64,000 nt of DNA from Nocardioides sp. GTDB taxonomy: Bacteria > Actinomycetota > Actinomycetes > Propionibacteriales > Nocardioidaceae. The notes under the pieces are model-generated. The model was not told the origin of the DNA, did not search any database, and worked only from the letters and a program-made list of their open reading frames with translations. Position numbers and translations under genes: made by a program. Shown in pieces: positions 36,874 through 44,775 of the stretch. Position 1 is the first letter of the stretch; each line of letters starts with the position of its first letter. The stretch lies in the NCBI GenBank assembly GCA_037045645.1, contig JBAOIH010000001.1, positions 1,240,001 to 1,304,000 on the forward strand, given 5' to 3'.

Positions 36874-36879
36874 TAGGGT
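36874..36879 (+). promoter_or_regulatory. -10 element TAGGGT, leaderless dut
   Basis: TAGGGT with an 8-nt gap to GTG 36888. An in-frame ATG at 36867 would lie upstream of the transcription start, so GTG 36888 is favoured. Confidence 0.45.
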
Positions 36880-36887
36880 CGATCAAC

Positions 36888-37358
36888 GTGCCTGACAGCG
36901 TGACCGCCGCGGATCTGCAGATCCTGGTCCGGCGACTCGATCCAGACCTGCCGTTGCCGTCGTACGCCCATCCCGGTGACGCGGGTGCAGACCTGGTGAC
37001 GACGATCGATATCGATCTGGCTCCCGGCGAGCGGGCTCTGATTCCGACGGGTATCGCGATTGCTTTGCCGGAGGGCTACGTGGCGCTGATCCATCCGCGT
37101 TCGGGCTTGGCGGCGCGACACGGAATCTCGATCGTGAACACGCCGGGAACCGTGGACGCGGGCTATCGGGGCGAGATCAAGGTGCTGCTGATCAACCATG
37201 ACCGCACGGAGTCGGTGCAGTTGAGTCGTGGTGATCGGATCGCGCAGTTGGTGATCCAACGTTTCGAACGCGCCGCGTTCATCGCCGTGGACGACCTGCC
37301 GGACTCGTCGCGAGGTGCGGGCGGATACGGTTCTACGGGCGGGTTCGAGTCGGCGTAG
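36888..37358 (+). CDS. dut: dUTP diphosphatase
   Basis: 156 residues, trimeric dUTPase. It hydrolyses dUTP to dUMP, keeping uracil out of DNA and feeding dTMP synthesis. All five motifs are present: DAGADLV, HPRSGLAARHG, VNTPGTVDAGYRGEI, LSRGDRIAQLV and SSRGAGGYGSTGG with the Phe that stacks on the base. Start chosen from the -10 spacing. Followed after 35 bp by the DUF3710 gene on the same strand. Confidence 0.93.
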   Translation: MPDSVTAADLQILVRRLDPDLPLPSYAHPGDAGADLVTTIDIDLAPGERALIPTGIAIALPEGYVALIHPRSGLAARHGISIVNTPGTVDAGYRGEIKVLLINHDRTESVQLSRGDRIAQLVIQRFERAAFIAVDDLPDSSRGAGGYGSTGGFESA

Positions 37359-37393
37359 CCGATCGCCCGCAACAGAGTTTGAGGAGAAGAGCA

Positions 37394-38014
37394 GTGAAGT
37401 TCCGTCGCAAGTCCGCCCCCGCATCGGCCGAGCCGGAGGCTCCCGCGGTCACCACCGCCGACGAGTTGAAGGGTGGCCCGCACGACAGTGCGGATGTGCA
37501 CCTGGAGGAGGGGTCGTACGCCGACCTCGGCTCGCTGTGGATCCTGCCGCCCGAGGGGCGCGAGGTGCAGTTGCGTGTCGACGAGAACACCGGGGCCGTG
37601 GAGTCGATCATGGTGATCGGACCGGACGGTGCGCTGGAGTTGCGCGCCTTCGCGGCACCCCGATCCGGCGACCTCTGGGACGACGTCCGGCCGGAGATCG
37701 TGGCCGACATCGAGAGCCGTGGTGGTGAGTCCGCCGAACAGGAAGGCCCGCACGGGACCGAGTTGAACGTGCGACTCCAGGTCCAACTCCCCGACGGTCG
37801 CGTGGGCGAGCAGCGCTCACGGATGCTGGGCATCAACGGTCCGCGTTGGTTCCTGCGCGCGTCGTTCCTCGGTGCGCCCGCCATGGACGAGACCGCGGCG
37901 CAGGACTGGCTCGCGGTGCTCGACAACGTGATCGTGCACCGCGGCAAGGAGGCGATGCCGGTCGGCGAGGCGTTGCCGGTCGTCCTTCCCGACTCCGCGC
38001 GCCCGACATCCTGA
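37394..38014 (+). CDS. DUF3710 domain-containing protein
   Basis: 206 residues from GTG 37394 with GAGGAG upstream. After a basic/Pro-rich start, YADLGSLWILPPEGREVQLR and LQVQLPDGRVGEQRSRMLGI, then GPRWFLRASFLGAPAMD, match DUF3710, a family found beside dut in most actinobacteria (mycobacterial Rv2696c). No catalytic motif is recognised. Confidence 0.88.
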   Translation: MKFRRKSAPASAEPEAPAVTTADELKGGPHDSADVHLEEGSYADLGSLWILPPEGREVQLRVDENTGAVESIMVIGPDGALELRAFAAPRSGDLWDDVRPEIVADIESRGGESAEQEGPHGTELNVRLQVQLPDGRVGEQRSRMLGINGPRWFLRASFLGAPAMDETAAQDWLAVLDNVIVHRGKEAMPVGEALPVVLPDSARPTS

Positions 38015-38025
38015 CGCAAGGCAAC

Positions 38026-38031
38026 TACGAT
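38026..38031 (+). promoter_or_regulatory. -10 element TACGAT, leaderless OB-fold gene
   Basis: TACGAT with a 6-nt gap to ATG 38038; an internal promoter for the OB-fold/DUF3159 pair. Confidence 0.45.
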
Positions 38032-38037
38032 TCCGCC

Positions 38038-38400
38038 ATGCCGACCAAGAGCCGCCTGCGCGCGACGATCAGCCGGTGGGCCAACAGCGCCGAACAGCAC
38101 GACCGTGACCTGCGCATGGACCATCAGGACGGCGGCAACACGCCCGTGGCGCTGGCCCAGGACAGAGTGCCGGTCCAGATCCAGGGCACGCTGCGCACAG
38201 TCACGTTGCGCCCGCGAGGTGGCGTGCCCGCACTCGAAGCCGAGTTGTACGACGGGACGGGCGCCATCACGTTGGTCTGGCTCGGCCGTCGACGGATCGC
38301 GGGGATCGTGCCCGGGCGCGCCATCCGCGTGCGAGGGCGGATCGGCGTCCAGCACCGCGCGCGGGTGATCTTCAACCCCCGCTACGAGCTCGTCTCGTGA
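38038..38400 (+). CDS. OB-fold nucleic acid-binding protein
   Basis: 120 residues. PVQIQGTLRTVTLRPRGG, LEAELYDGTGAITLVWLGRR and IRVRGRIGVQHRARVIFNP form one OB fold of the RecG-wedge/RPA-like type, which binds single-stranded nucleic acid. Part of the conserved dut-DUF3710-OB-DUF3159 cluster (mycobacterial Rv2694c position). Its stop overlaps the DUF3159 start by GTGA. Confidence 0.85.
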   Translation: MPTKSRLRATISRWANSAEQHDRDLRMDHQDGGNTPVALAQDRVPVQIQGTLRTVTLRPRGGVPALEAELYDGTGAITLVWLGRRRIAGIVPGRAIRVRGRIGVQHRARVIFNPRYELVS

Positions 38401-39122
38401 CGTCGCAGCCCGAATCCGCACCCATCGTCGACACCGTCGAGGCGCTGGTCCGCAAGCAACTCTCCCAGGCACTCGGGGGTCGCCGCGGCATGCTCGAAGC
38501 GGCCGTCCCCACCGTGCTGTTCACGGCGACCTGGCTGACGACCAAGCACCTCAACCTGGCCCTCGGGATCTCCCTCGGTGCTGCCCTCGTCCTGCTCGCG
38601 GTTCGGTTGGTGCAGCGCTCGTCGGCGCAGTTCGTGCTGAATGCCGTCTTCGGGATCGGCATCGGCTGGGCCTTCGTCGCGATGTCGGCGCGAGGTGGCG
38701 CGAGTGCGGACGAGCAAGCCCTGGCGTACTTCCTGCCCGGCATCCTCTACAACGCCGGTTACGCCGTGCTGATGGCGATCAGTTGTCTGACCACCTGGCC
38801 GCTGGTGGGGTTCATGGTCGGCAGTGTCACCGGCGATCCGACCGCCTGGCATGAGGACCGACCGGTCGTACGCCTGTGTACCAAGTTGACCTGGCTGCTC
38901 GCCGTGCCGTGCTTGCTGCGAGTGGCGCTGCAGGCGCCGCTGTGGCTGGCCGGCAAGCGAGAGGTGATCGATCCGGACACCGTCGTGGCACTGCTCGGCA
39001 CCTTGAAGATCGCGCTGGGGTGGCCACTGCAACTCGCGACGCTGGCCGCCATGGTGTGGCTGCTGGGACGCAACCACACGCCGATCACGCCTCGGGTGGT
39101 GACTCCGGTCGAGCCGGCCTGA
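38397..39122 (+). CDS. DUF3159 integral membrane protein
   Basis: 241 residues, five to six helices. QLSQALGGRRGMLEAAVPT and FATWLTTKHLN-like text, then AYFLPGILYNAGYAVLMAIS and MVGSVTGDPTAWHEDR, are DUF3159 landmarks. Starts at GTG 38397 inside the OB-fold gene's last codons. It ends at 39122, directly abutting the stop of the convergent trkA-like gene. Function unknown. Confidence 0.85.
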   Translation: MTSQPESAPIVDTVEALVRKQLSQALGGRRGMLEAAVPTVLFTATWLTTKHLNLALGISLGAALVLLAVRLVQRSSAQFVLNAVFGIGIGWAFVAMSARGGASADEQALAYFLPGILYNAGYAVLMAISCLTTWPLVGFMVGSVTGDPTAWHEDRPVVRLCTKLTWLLAVPCLLRVALQAPLWLAGKREVIDPDTVVALLGTLKIALGWPLQLATLAAMVWLLGRNHTPITPRVVTPVEPA

Positions 39123-39786
39123 TCAGCCGCGCGGAGACAAGACCGCTTGCAGTTGGTCCTCGACCTCGGCGGGTACCACGAACAGCAGTTCGTCCCCGGA
39201 CTCCAACGGTTGTTCCGCGTCGGGAACGTAGACCTGCCCGTCGCGCAGGATCGTGACCAGCGCGCAGTTCTCGGGGAAGGGGATCAAACCGGCCGGCTTG
39301 CCGACGTGCGGCGACTCGGCCGGGAAGGGTGATCTCGACCAGGTTGGCGTTTCCTTGGCTGAAGGTGAACAGGCGGACCAGGTCGCCGACCGTGACGGCC
39401 TCCTCGACCAGCGCCGCCATGATCCGCGGCGTCGACACGTTGACGTCGACGCCCCATGCCTCGGTGAAGAGCCACTCGTTGTTGGGGTGGTTGACCCGAC
39501 CGACGGTGCGGGGGACCCCGAACTCGGTCTTGGCGAGCAACGAGGTGACCAGGTTGGCCTTGTCGTCGCCGGTGGCGGCAATGACCACGTCGCACCGGTC
39601 TAGGCGGGCCTCCTCCAGCGAGGAGAGTTCGCAGGAGTCGGCGAGCAGCCATTCGGCATCCGGCACCCGGTCGGGCTTGATGGCCGTGGCGTTCTTGTCG
39701 ATGAGCAGGACGGAATGTCCGTTGAGGATCAACTCGCGGGCGATGGAGCGACCGACCGCTCCGGCACCGGCAATGGCGACTCGCAT
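39123..39786 (-). CDS. trkA: TrkA-family potassium uptake (RCK) protein, frameshifted
   Basis: About 220 residues with one base skipped. RCK-N Rossmann domain: VAIAGAGAVGRSIAREL, VLLIDKNATAI, DVVIAATGDDKANLV, VNHPNNEWLFTEAWGVD. At about 39318-39322 the frame LVEITLP continues as GRVAARRQ and runs to 39085 over the neighbouring gene; one base fewer gives AESPHVGKPAGLIPFPENCA, then QVYVPDAEQPLESGDELLFV, a proper RCK-C domain ending at 39123. The gene is 664 bases, one more than a multiple of three. Start ATG shares its A with the upstream stop (TGATG). Mycobacterial counterpart: ceoC. Confidence 0.83.
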
Positions 39787-40448
39787 CAGGCCTCCTCGGG
39801 TCCGGCGGCGATGACGTCGTAGGTGTGTACGGCAGTCTCCTCGCGCATCACCAGGTGCATGAGGTCGCCTTCTTGGAGCACGGTGTCGCGGTTGGGCAGC
39901 ATGCCCTCGCCGAGACGGTCGATCCACGCGATCCGACTGCGACTCTGCTCCTGGAAGTGGATGGTGCGGTGCCCGACCCAGTTCTCGGGACAGGGCACCT
40001 GATCGACGCGAATCGTCCCGGACGGATCGCGGAAGTCCGGCTCGGCGCCCGCGGGCAGGATGCGACGCAGGATCTGATCCGAGGTCCAGCGCACCGTGGC
40101 GACGGTGGTGATTCCCAGGCGTTGGTAGACCTCTGCCCGGCCGGGGTCGTAGATACGTGCGACCACCTGCTGCAGGCCGAATGTCTCGCGCGCCACGCGC
40201 GCCGCGATGATGTTGGAGTTATCTCCGTTGGACACGGCCGCGAACGCGTCCGCGCGCCGGATCCCGGCCTTCTCCAACACCGACTGGTCGAAGCCATATC
40301 CGGTGACCTTGTCGCCGTTGAACGTGGGACCGAGTCGGCGGAACGAATCGGGCTCGCTGTCGATCACCGAGACGGTGTGATTGCGGTCCTCCAGACTGCG
40401 AGCGAGATTCGAACCGACGCGGCCGCAGCCCATGATCACGACGTGCAC
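39786..40448 (-). CDS. trkA: TrkA-family potassium uptake (RCK) protein
   Basis: 220 residues from GTG 40448. RCK-N: VVIMGCGRVGSNLARSL (NAD(P)-binding GxGxxG), VSVIDSEPDSFRRLG, AFAAVSNGDNSNIIAARVAR; RCK-C: RTIHFQEQSRSRIAWIDR and LQEGDLMHLVM. Such subunits gate K+ channels or permeases in response to nucleotides. First gene of a two-gene operon with the other TrkA protein (mycobacterial ceoB-ceoC order). TAACGT lies 6 nt upstream. Divergent from the KimA-like permease. Confidence 0.9.
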   Translation of the reverse strand: MHVVIMGCGRVGSNLARSLEDRNHTVSVIDSEPDSFRRLGPTFNGDKVTGYGFDQSVLEKAGIRRADAFAAVSNGDNSNIIAARVARETFGLQQVVARIYDPGRAEVYQRLGITTVATVRWTSDQILRRILPAGAEPDFRDPSGTIRVDQVPCPENWVGHRTIHFQEQSRSRIAWIDRLGEGMLPNRDTVLQEGDLMHLVMREETAVHTYDVIAAGPEEA

Positions 40449-40454
40449 GCTGAA

Positions 40455-40460
40455 ACGTTA
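40455..40460 (-). promoter_or_regulatory. -10 element TAACGT, leaderless trkA pair
   Basis: Minus-strand TAACGT with a 6-nt gap to GTG 40448. Confidence 0.5.
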
Positions 40461-40495
40461 TCCCAGTCCGTGTGTGGGAAGCGCCGGTGAGGGTC

Positions 40496-40501
40496 TAATC
40501 T
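40496..40501 (+). promoter_or_regulatory. -10 element TAATCT, leaderless permease gene
   Basis: TAATCT with an 8-nt gap to GTG 40510. It lies only 35 bp from the opposite trkA -10, so the two transcripts share a compact regulatory region. Confidence 0.45.
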
Positions 40502-40509
40502 CGTCTGCC

Positions 40510-42570
40510 GTGGGTGTCGGCGATGTTTCCAAGCGGATCCTGTTAGGCCGCAAGCTTCGCAACGAGCAGTTGGGGGAGACGCTTCTGCCGAAGCGGATCG
40601 CGCTACCGGTCTTCGCCAGTGACGCGCTCTCGTCGGTCGCGTACGCCCCCGACGAAGTCTTCATCATGCTGTCCGTGGCGGGCGCCTCTGCGTACGCGTT
40701 CTCCTGGAAGATCGGCCTCGCGGTCGCGCTGGTGATGCTCACGGTCGTGGCGTCGTACCGCCAGAACGTGCATGCCTACCCCAGCGGTGGCGGCGACTAC
40801 GAGGTCGCCACGGTCAACCTCGGTGAGACGGCCGGGGTCACGGTCGCCTCGGCGTTGCTGGTCGACTACGTGCTGACCGTCGCGGTGTCGATCTCGTCCG
40901 GGGTTCAGAACGCCGCGGCGGCGATCCCCTCGCTGATCGGACACGAGGCGACGGTCGCCATCGTCTTGGTGTTGCTGCTCGCCGCGATGAACCTTCGAGG
41001 CGTACGCGAGAGTGGCAGCTTCTTCGCCATCCCGACATACGGCTTCATGATCGGTGTGCTCGGCATGTCCGCCGTGGGTGCCTTCCAATACTTCACCGGC
41101 CACCTCGGAAAGGTCGAGAGCGCGCAATGGCAGATCGTGCCGACGCCGGGGTTCGGCGAAAACGAGATCACCCAGATCGCGCTGGTCTTCTTGTTGGCGC
41201 GGGCCTTCTCGTCCGGGTGTGCCGCCCTGACGGGAGTCGAGGCGATCTCCAACGGCGTGCCTGCGTTCAAACGGCCCAAGTCCAAGAACGCCGCGACGAC
41301 CCTGCTCCTGCTGGGCAGCATCGCGATCACGATGTTGATGAGCATCATCCTGCTCGCGCGCGAGATGGGGCTTCGCTACGTCGACCCGCACGAGCTGGAG
41401 CGATTGCGCGACGCCAACGGCAACCCGATGCCCGAGGGTTTCGACCAGCACCCCGTGATGGCCCAACTGTCGAAGGCGGTCTTCGCGGACTTCCCGCCCG
41501 GCTTCTACTTCGTCGTGGCCATGACCGGCATCATCTTGGTGCTGGCCGCCAACACCGCGTTCAACGGCTTCCCGGTGCTCGGCTCGATCCTGGCCAAGGA
41601 CGGCTTCGCCCCCCGGTCGCTGGCGTCGCGCGGTGACCGGTTGGCGTACAGCAACGGCATCCTCTTCCTGGCCGTGATGGCGATCATCCTCATCTATGCC
41701 TTCGACGCCCAGACCACCAAACTGATCCAGCTCTACATCATCGGAGTCTTCGTCTCCTTCACCCTCAGCCAACTTGGCATGATCCGGCACTGGACCCGGA
41801 ACCTGCGATCGGTGAACGATCCGGCCGAGCGCGCCCGGATGCTGCGCTCGCGGGCGATCAATGCCTTCGGTCTGGGCATGACCAGCGTGGTGCTGGTGAT
41901 CGTGCTGCTCACGAAGTTCCTGGCCGGAGCGTGGATCGCGATCCTCGCGATGATCGTCTTCTTCGCGATCATGAAAGCCATCCGGCGTCACTATGACGCC
42001 GTCGAACTCGAGTTGGCCGCAGACGAGCAGGACAAGGTGCTGCCGACGCGCGTACATGCGATCGTCCTGGTCTCCAAGTTGCACAAGCCGACGCTGCGGG
42101 CCCTGGCCTTCGCCAAGGCAGCGCGCCCCAACATCTTGGAGGGCGTCTACGTCTCCATCGATCAAGGCCAGACCGATCGGCTGCTGGAGGAATGGGACGA
42201 CCGGAACATCGACGTGCCGCTCAAGGTGCTCTACTCGCCCTATCGCGAGGTCGTACGCCCGATCGTGGACTACGCCTCGGAGATCAGGAAGGCGAGCCCT
42301 CGCGGGGTGGTCGCCGTCTACATCCCGGAGTACGTCGTGGGGCGCTGGTGGGAGCAGTTGCTGCACAACCAGACGGCTCTGCGGCTGAAGACTCGGCTGC
42401 TGTTCACGCCCGGCGTGATGATGATTTCGGTGCCCTACCAGTTGGCCTCGTCGGTGCTCGCGCACGAGCGCGAACTCAACGCCGACACGCGTGCGCGCGC
42501 GGGCGATCTGCGTCGCGGGCGGGTCGTGGATGACGAGGGCCAGACCGCGACCTGGCGGGGTCAGGACTGA
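40510..42570 (+). CDS. APC-superfamily permease, KimA-like potassium transporter
   Basis: About 686 residues. LPKRIALPVFASDALSSVAY is the hallmark of the KimA/YdaO family of high-affinity K+/H+ symporters; twelve or so helices follow (YPSGGGDYEVATVNLGETAG is the unwound helix region), then a cytoplasmic Usp-like domain from about residue 510 (HAIVLVSKLHKPTLRALAFA, with GVYVSIDQGQTDRLLEEWDD). In Firmicutes such domains sense c-di-AMP. Divergent trkA-like genes strengthen a K+ role, but substrate is inferred. GTG 40510 fits the -10 spacing. The RNA methyltransferase gene follows after 2 nt. Confidence 0.82.
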   Translation: MGVGDVSKRILLGRKLRNEQLGETLLPKRIALPVFASDALSSVAYAPDEVFIMLSVAGASAYAFSWKIGLAVALVMLTVVASYRQNVHAYPSGGGDYEVATVNLGETAGVTVASALLVDYVLTVAVSISSGVQNAAAAIPSLIGHEATVAIVLVLLLAAMNLRGVRESGSFFAIPTYGFMIGVLGMSAVGAFQYFTGHLGKVESAQWQIVPTPGFGENEITQIALVFLLARAFSSGCAALTGVEAISNGVPAFKRPKSKNAATTLLLLGSIAITMLMSIILLAREMGLRYVDPHELERLRDANGNPMPEGFDQHPVMAQLSKAVFADFPPGFYFVVAMTGIILVLAANTAFNGFPVLGSILAKDGFAPRSLASRGDRLAYSNGILFLAVMAIILIYAFDAQTTKLIQLYIIGVFVSFTLSQLGMIRHWTRNLRSVNDPAERARMLRSRAINAFGLGMTSVVLVIVLLTKFLAGAWIAILAMIVFFAIMKAIRRHYDAVELELAADEQDKVLPTRVHAIVLVSKLHKPTLRALAFAKAARPNILEGVYVSIDQGQTDRLLEEWDDRNIDVPLKVLYSPYREVVRPIVDYASEIRKASPRGVVAVYIPEYVVGRWWEQLLHNQTALRLKTRLLFTPGVMMISVPYQLASSVLAHERELNADTRARAGDLRRGRVVDDEGQTATWRGQD

Positions 42571-42572
42571 GC

Positions 42573-43757
42573 GTGGCGCGACGCAACCGTCCTCGGCGGC
42601 CACGGGGTGCCTCCGCAGTCGGGCAGCGTTTCGAGGTCGTGGTCGGCCCGGTGGCGCACGGTGGCCACTGCGTCGCCCGCGTCGAGGAGTCACAAGATTC
42701 CGTCGAGGGGTCACGAACGCTTCGAGACCGCGTGGTCTTCGTACGCCATGCGCTGCCGGGTGAGCGTGCGGTCGTGGAGATCACCGAAGGCACCGAACGC
42801 GATCGATTCTGGCGAGGTAACGCGGTCGAGATCCTGGAGCCGTCCGCCGCGCGCGTGAGCGCGCCGTGTGAGTACGCCGGGCCGGGCGGGTGCGGCGGTT
42901 GCGATCTGCAGCATGTGTCGCGCTCGGGTCAACTCGACTGGAAGACGATGGTCGTACGCGAGCAACTGGTTCGCTTGGCTGGCATGTCGGCCGACGATCC
43001 GCTCGTCACTGGCTTGACCGTGCAGACCGTGGGGCCAGACGACGGCCTGCGGTGGCGCAGTCGGACCAGGTTTGTGCACTTGGGCCAAGGCAGGCTCGGG
43101 CTGCGCGCGTACCGGTCCCATCAGGTCGTCGAGGTGGATGACTGCCTGATCACCGCTGAGCCGATGGTGGGTGCAGGCCGTGAGGTGGAGACGGTCACCG
43201 CAGCCGGGCGTACGCACGAATTCACCCGCGCCCTCGACGGGTTCTGGCAGCCACACGTGGAAGCCCCCCGAGTGTTGGTCGAGGCCGTAGTCGAGATGCT
43301 GGGTCCCAAACTCGGGGAGTCGGTGCTCGATCTCTACGGGGGAGTCGGGCTGTTCGCGCGGTTCCTGGGCGACGAGGTCGGGCCGGATGCCCGAGTCGTA
43401 TTGATCGAGGGCGATCGGATCGCCGCCGGACACGCGCGCGGCAACCTCGCACGGGGTGCTGCCGGGAGTACGTCCGTCGCAGCCGGTGACGTGGAGCAGG
43501 TGCTCGGCCAACGTTATGACGAGCCCTTCGACATCGTCGTGCTCGATCCGCCGCGCACCGGGGCCAAACGAGCGGTGGTCGAGCAGGTGGTGGACCGCGC
43601 GCCGCGTGCGGTGGCGTACGTCGCCTGTGATCCAGCTGCGCTCGCGCGTGATCTCAAGTCTTTCGCCGAACTCGGCTATGTCACCCGGGAGATCCGGGCG
43701 TACGACCTCTTCCCGATGACGCACCACGTGGAATGCATCGCCTTGCTGACGCGGTAA
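42573..43757 (+). CDS. Class I SAM-dependent RNA methyltransferase (TrmA/RlmCD family)
   Basis: 394 residues. An N-terminal TRAM domain (FEVVVGPVAHGGHCVARVEE) is followed by cysteines in CEYAGPGGCGGCDLQH, a likely 4Fe-4S site, then a Rossmann methyltransferase: VLDLYGGVGLFARFLG (SAM), DIVVLDPPRTGAKRAVVEQV and the catalytic loop YVACDPAALARDL. It makes 5-methyluridine in tRNA or 23S rRNA; which one cannot be decided. Basic N-terminal tail (ARRNRPRRPRG). Two nt downstream of the permease gene, an arrangement seen also in mycobacteria. Confidence 0.87.
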   Translation: MARRNRPRRPRGASAVGQRFEVVVGPVAHGGHCVARVEESQDSVEGSRTLRDRVVFVRHALPGERAVVEITEGTERDRFWRGNAVEILEPSAARVSAPCEYAGPGGCGGCDLQHVSRSGQLDWKTMVVREQLVRLAGMSADDPLVTGLTVQTVGPDDGLRWRSRTRFVHLGQGRLGLRAYRSHQVVEVDDCLITAEPMVGAGREVETVTAAGRTHEFTRALDGFWQPHVEAPRVLVEAVVEMLGPKLGESVLDLYGGVGLFARFLGDEVGPDARVVLIEGDRIAAGHARGNLARGAAGSTSVAAGDVEQVLGQRYDEPFDIVVLDPPRTGAKRAVVEQVVDRAPRAVAYVACDPAALARDLKSFAELGYVTREIRAYDLFPMTHHVECIALLTR

Positions 43758-43779
43758 CTCGTTCACCCAACCCTTGACT

Positions 43780-43825
43780 TATCGAAAAACGATATTATCG
43801 TTCTTCGTGACATCGAGTTTCGATA
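43780..43825 (+). promoter_or_regulatory. AT-rich promoter with palindromic operator candidates
   Basis: TATCG-N5-CGATA (43780-43794) overlaps CGATA-T-TATCG (43790-43800), and TTTCGATA (43818-43825) is an inverted copy of TATCGAAA at 43780-43787. TTGACT (43774-43779) could be a -35. The block stands out as AT-rich and precedes a membrane protein/XRE regulator pair, so autoregulation by the XRE protein is a reasonable inference. AAGGAG 8 nt before ATG 43839 completes the unit. Confidence 0.55.
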
Positions 43826-43838
43826 AGGAGCGGGGATC

Positions 43839-44492
43839 ATGAACGCAGCAGCAAGGACCTCGAAGAAGCGGACGTCTGATCCGTTCGCCTTCGATCGCAC
43901 CGACCTCATTGGGGTTCGGATCCTGGCCGGACTCGCAGCCGTGGTCGTCCCACTGGGCGCTCTCGTGGTGCCAGCAGTCACGTGGCTCTCGGGTGACGCA
44001 TTGAGTCGTACGGTGTCATGGCTCGACACCGCGCCGCCGAAGATCGCCGCCCTGAGTGAGGGTGCGACGGGGGAGTATGTCGACTCCGGCACGATCACGC
44101 TGCAGGACGCCTCGCCCAGTACCTGGCTCTGGCACCTGCTGCCCGGCATCGTCGTGACTGCGGCCACGGTCGTCATGTGCCTGCTGGTCTGGCGCCTGGT
44201 CGGGTTGATGCTCTCGCCCACTCCGTTCGGAGGTCGCACGGTCACCCTGCTGCGGCGGATGGCGGCAGTGCTGACGCTGGCTCCCGTCCTCACGTTCGTG
44301 GCCAACAGTGCGGCTGACTCGGCCGTGCGAAGCGCGGGGATGGACGGCCATGGTGGCTTCTGGATGGACATCGCGCCCGGCGCGACGCTGACGTACGCCG
44401 GCTTCATCGCGGCCGGAATGTTGATCGCGGCGATCAGCCAGGCATTCCTGCGCGGCGGGCAACTCCAAGACGATGTGGACGGGCTGGTCTGA
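43839..44492 (+). CDS. DUF2975-like integral membrane protein
   Basis: 217 residues with four hydrophobic segments: ILAGLAAVVVPLGALVVPAV, LPGIVVTAATVVMCLLVWRL, MAAVLTLAPVLTFVANSAAD and YAGFIAAGMLIAAISQAFLR. The tail AFLRGGQLQDDVDGLV and the immediately following XRE gene are what DUF2975/YoaS-YozG modules look like (the last helix plus acidic tail LxxDxxxTV). Assignment rests on layout more than on long motifs. GTG of the next gene begins 1 nt after this stop. Confidence 0.7.
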   Translation: MNAAARTSKKRTSDPFAFDRTDLIGVRILAGLAAVVVPLGALVVPAVTWLSGDALSRTVSWLDTAPPKIAALSEGATGEYVDSGTITLQDASPSTWLWHLLPGIVVTAATVVMCLLVWRLVGLMLSPTPFGGRTVTLLRRMAAVLTLAPVLTFVANSAADSAVRSAGMDGHGGFWMDIAPGATLTYAGFIAAGMLIAAISQAFLRGGQLQDDVDGLV

Positions 44493-44493
44493 C

Positions 44494-44718
44494 GTGCCTG
44501 TCGAAGAGCCGCACCGCATCGTGTGTCGTCTGGACGAACTGCTCGCCGAGCGCGGCATGACCGTGACCGCGCTCGCCGACACGATCGGCGTCACGAACGT
44601 CAACCTCAGCGTGCTCAAGAACCAGCGCGCCAAGGCGATCAGGTTCTCCACGCTTACGGCGATCTGCGACGCACTCGGTTGCCAGCCGGGCGACTTGTTC
44701 GTCGTGGAGACTGACTGA
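44494..44718 (+). CDS. XRE-family (YozG-like) transcriptional regulator
   Basis: 74 residues from GTG 44494. One Cro/CI-type helix-turn-helix: LDELLAERGMTVTALADTIG, then VTNVNLSVLKNQRAKAIRFS, with the end LTAICDALGCQPGDLFVVE identical in style to YozG. Translationally coupled to the membrane protein (1-nt gap). Likely binds the palindromes at 43780-43825. The stop codon lies in the first unit of a 14-bp tandem repeat. Confidence 0.85.
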   Translation: MPVEEPHRIVCRLDELLAERGMTVTALADTIGVTNVNLSVLKNQRAKAIRFSTLTAICDALGCQPGDLFVVETD

Positions 44719-44770
44719 GGGACGCTGGCTGAGGGACACTGGCTGAGGGACACTGGCTGGGAGACACTGG
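44715..44770. repeat. 14-bp tandem repeat, four copies
   Basis: CTGAGGGACGCTGG, CTGAGGGACACTGG twice and CTGGGAGACACTGG, then a partial CTGAC before ATG 44776. The array fills the whole gap between the XRE and yjbQ genes and supplies the XRE stop codon (TGA 44716-44718). Confidence 0.9.
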
Positions 44771-44775
44771 CTGAC

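Noticed and set aside
40603..42714. A 703-codon minus-strand frame opposite the KimA-like permease
   Set aside because: His/Gln/Arg-rich shadow of a hydrophobic protein; no independent evidence.
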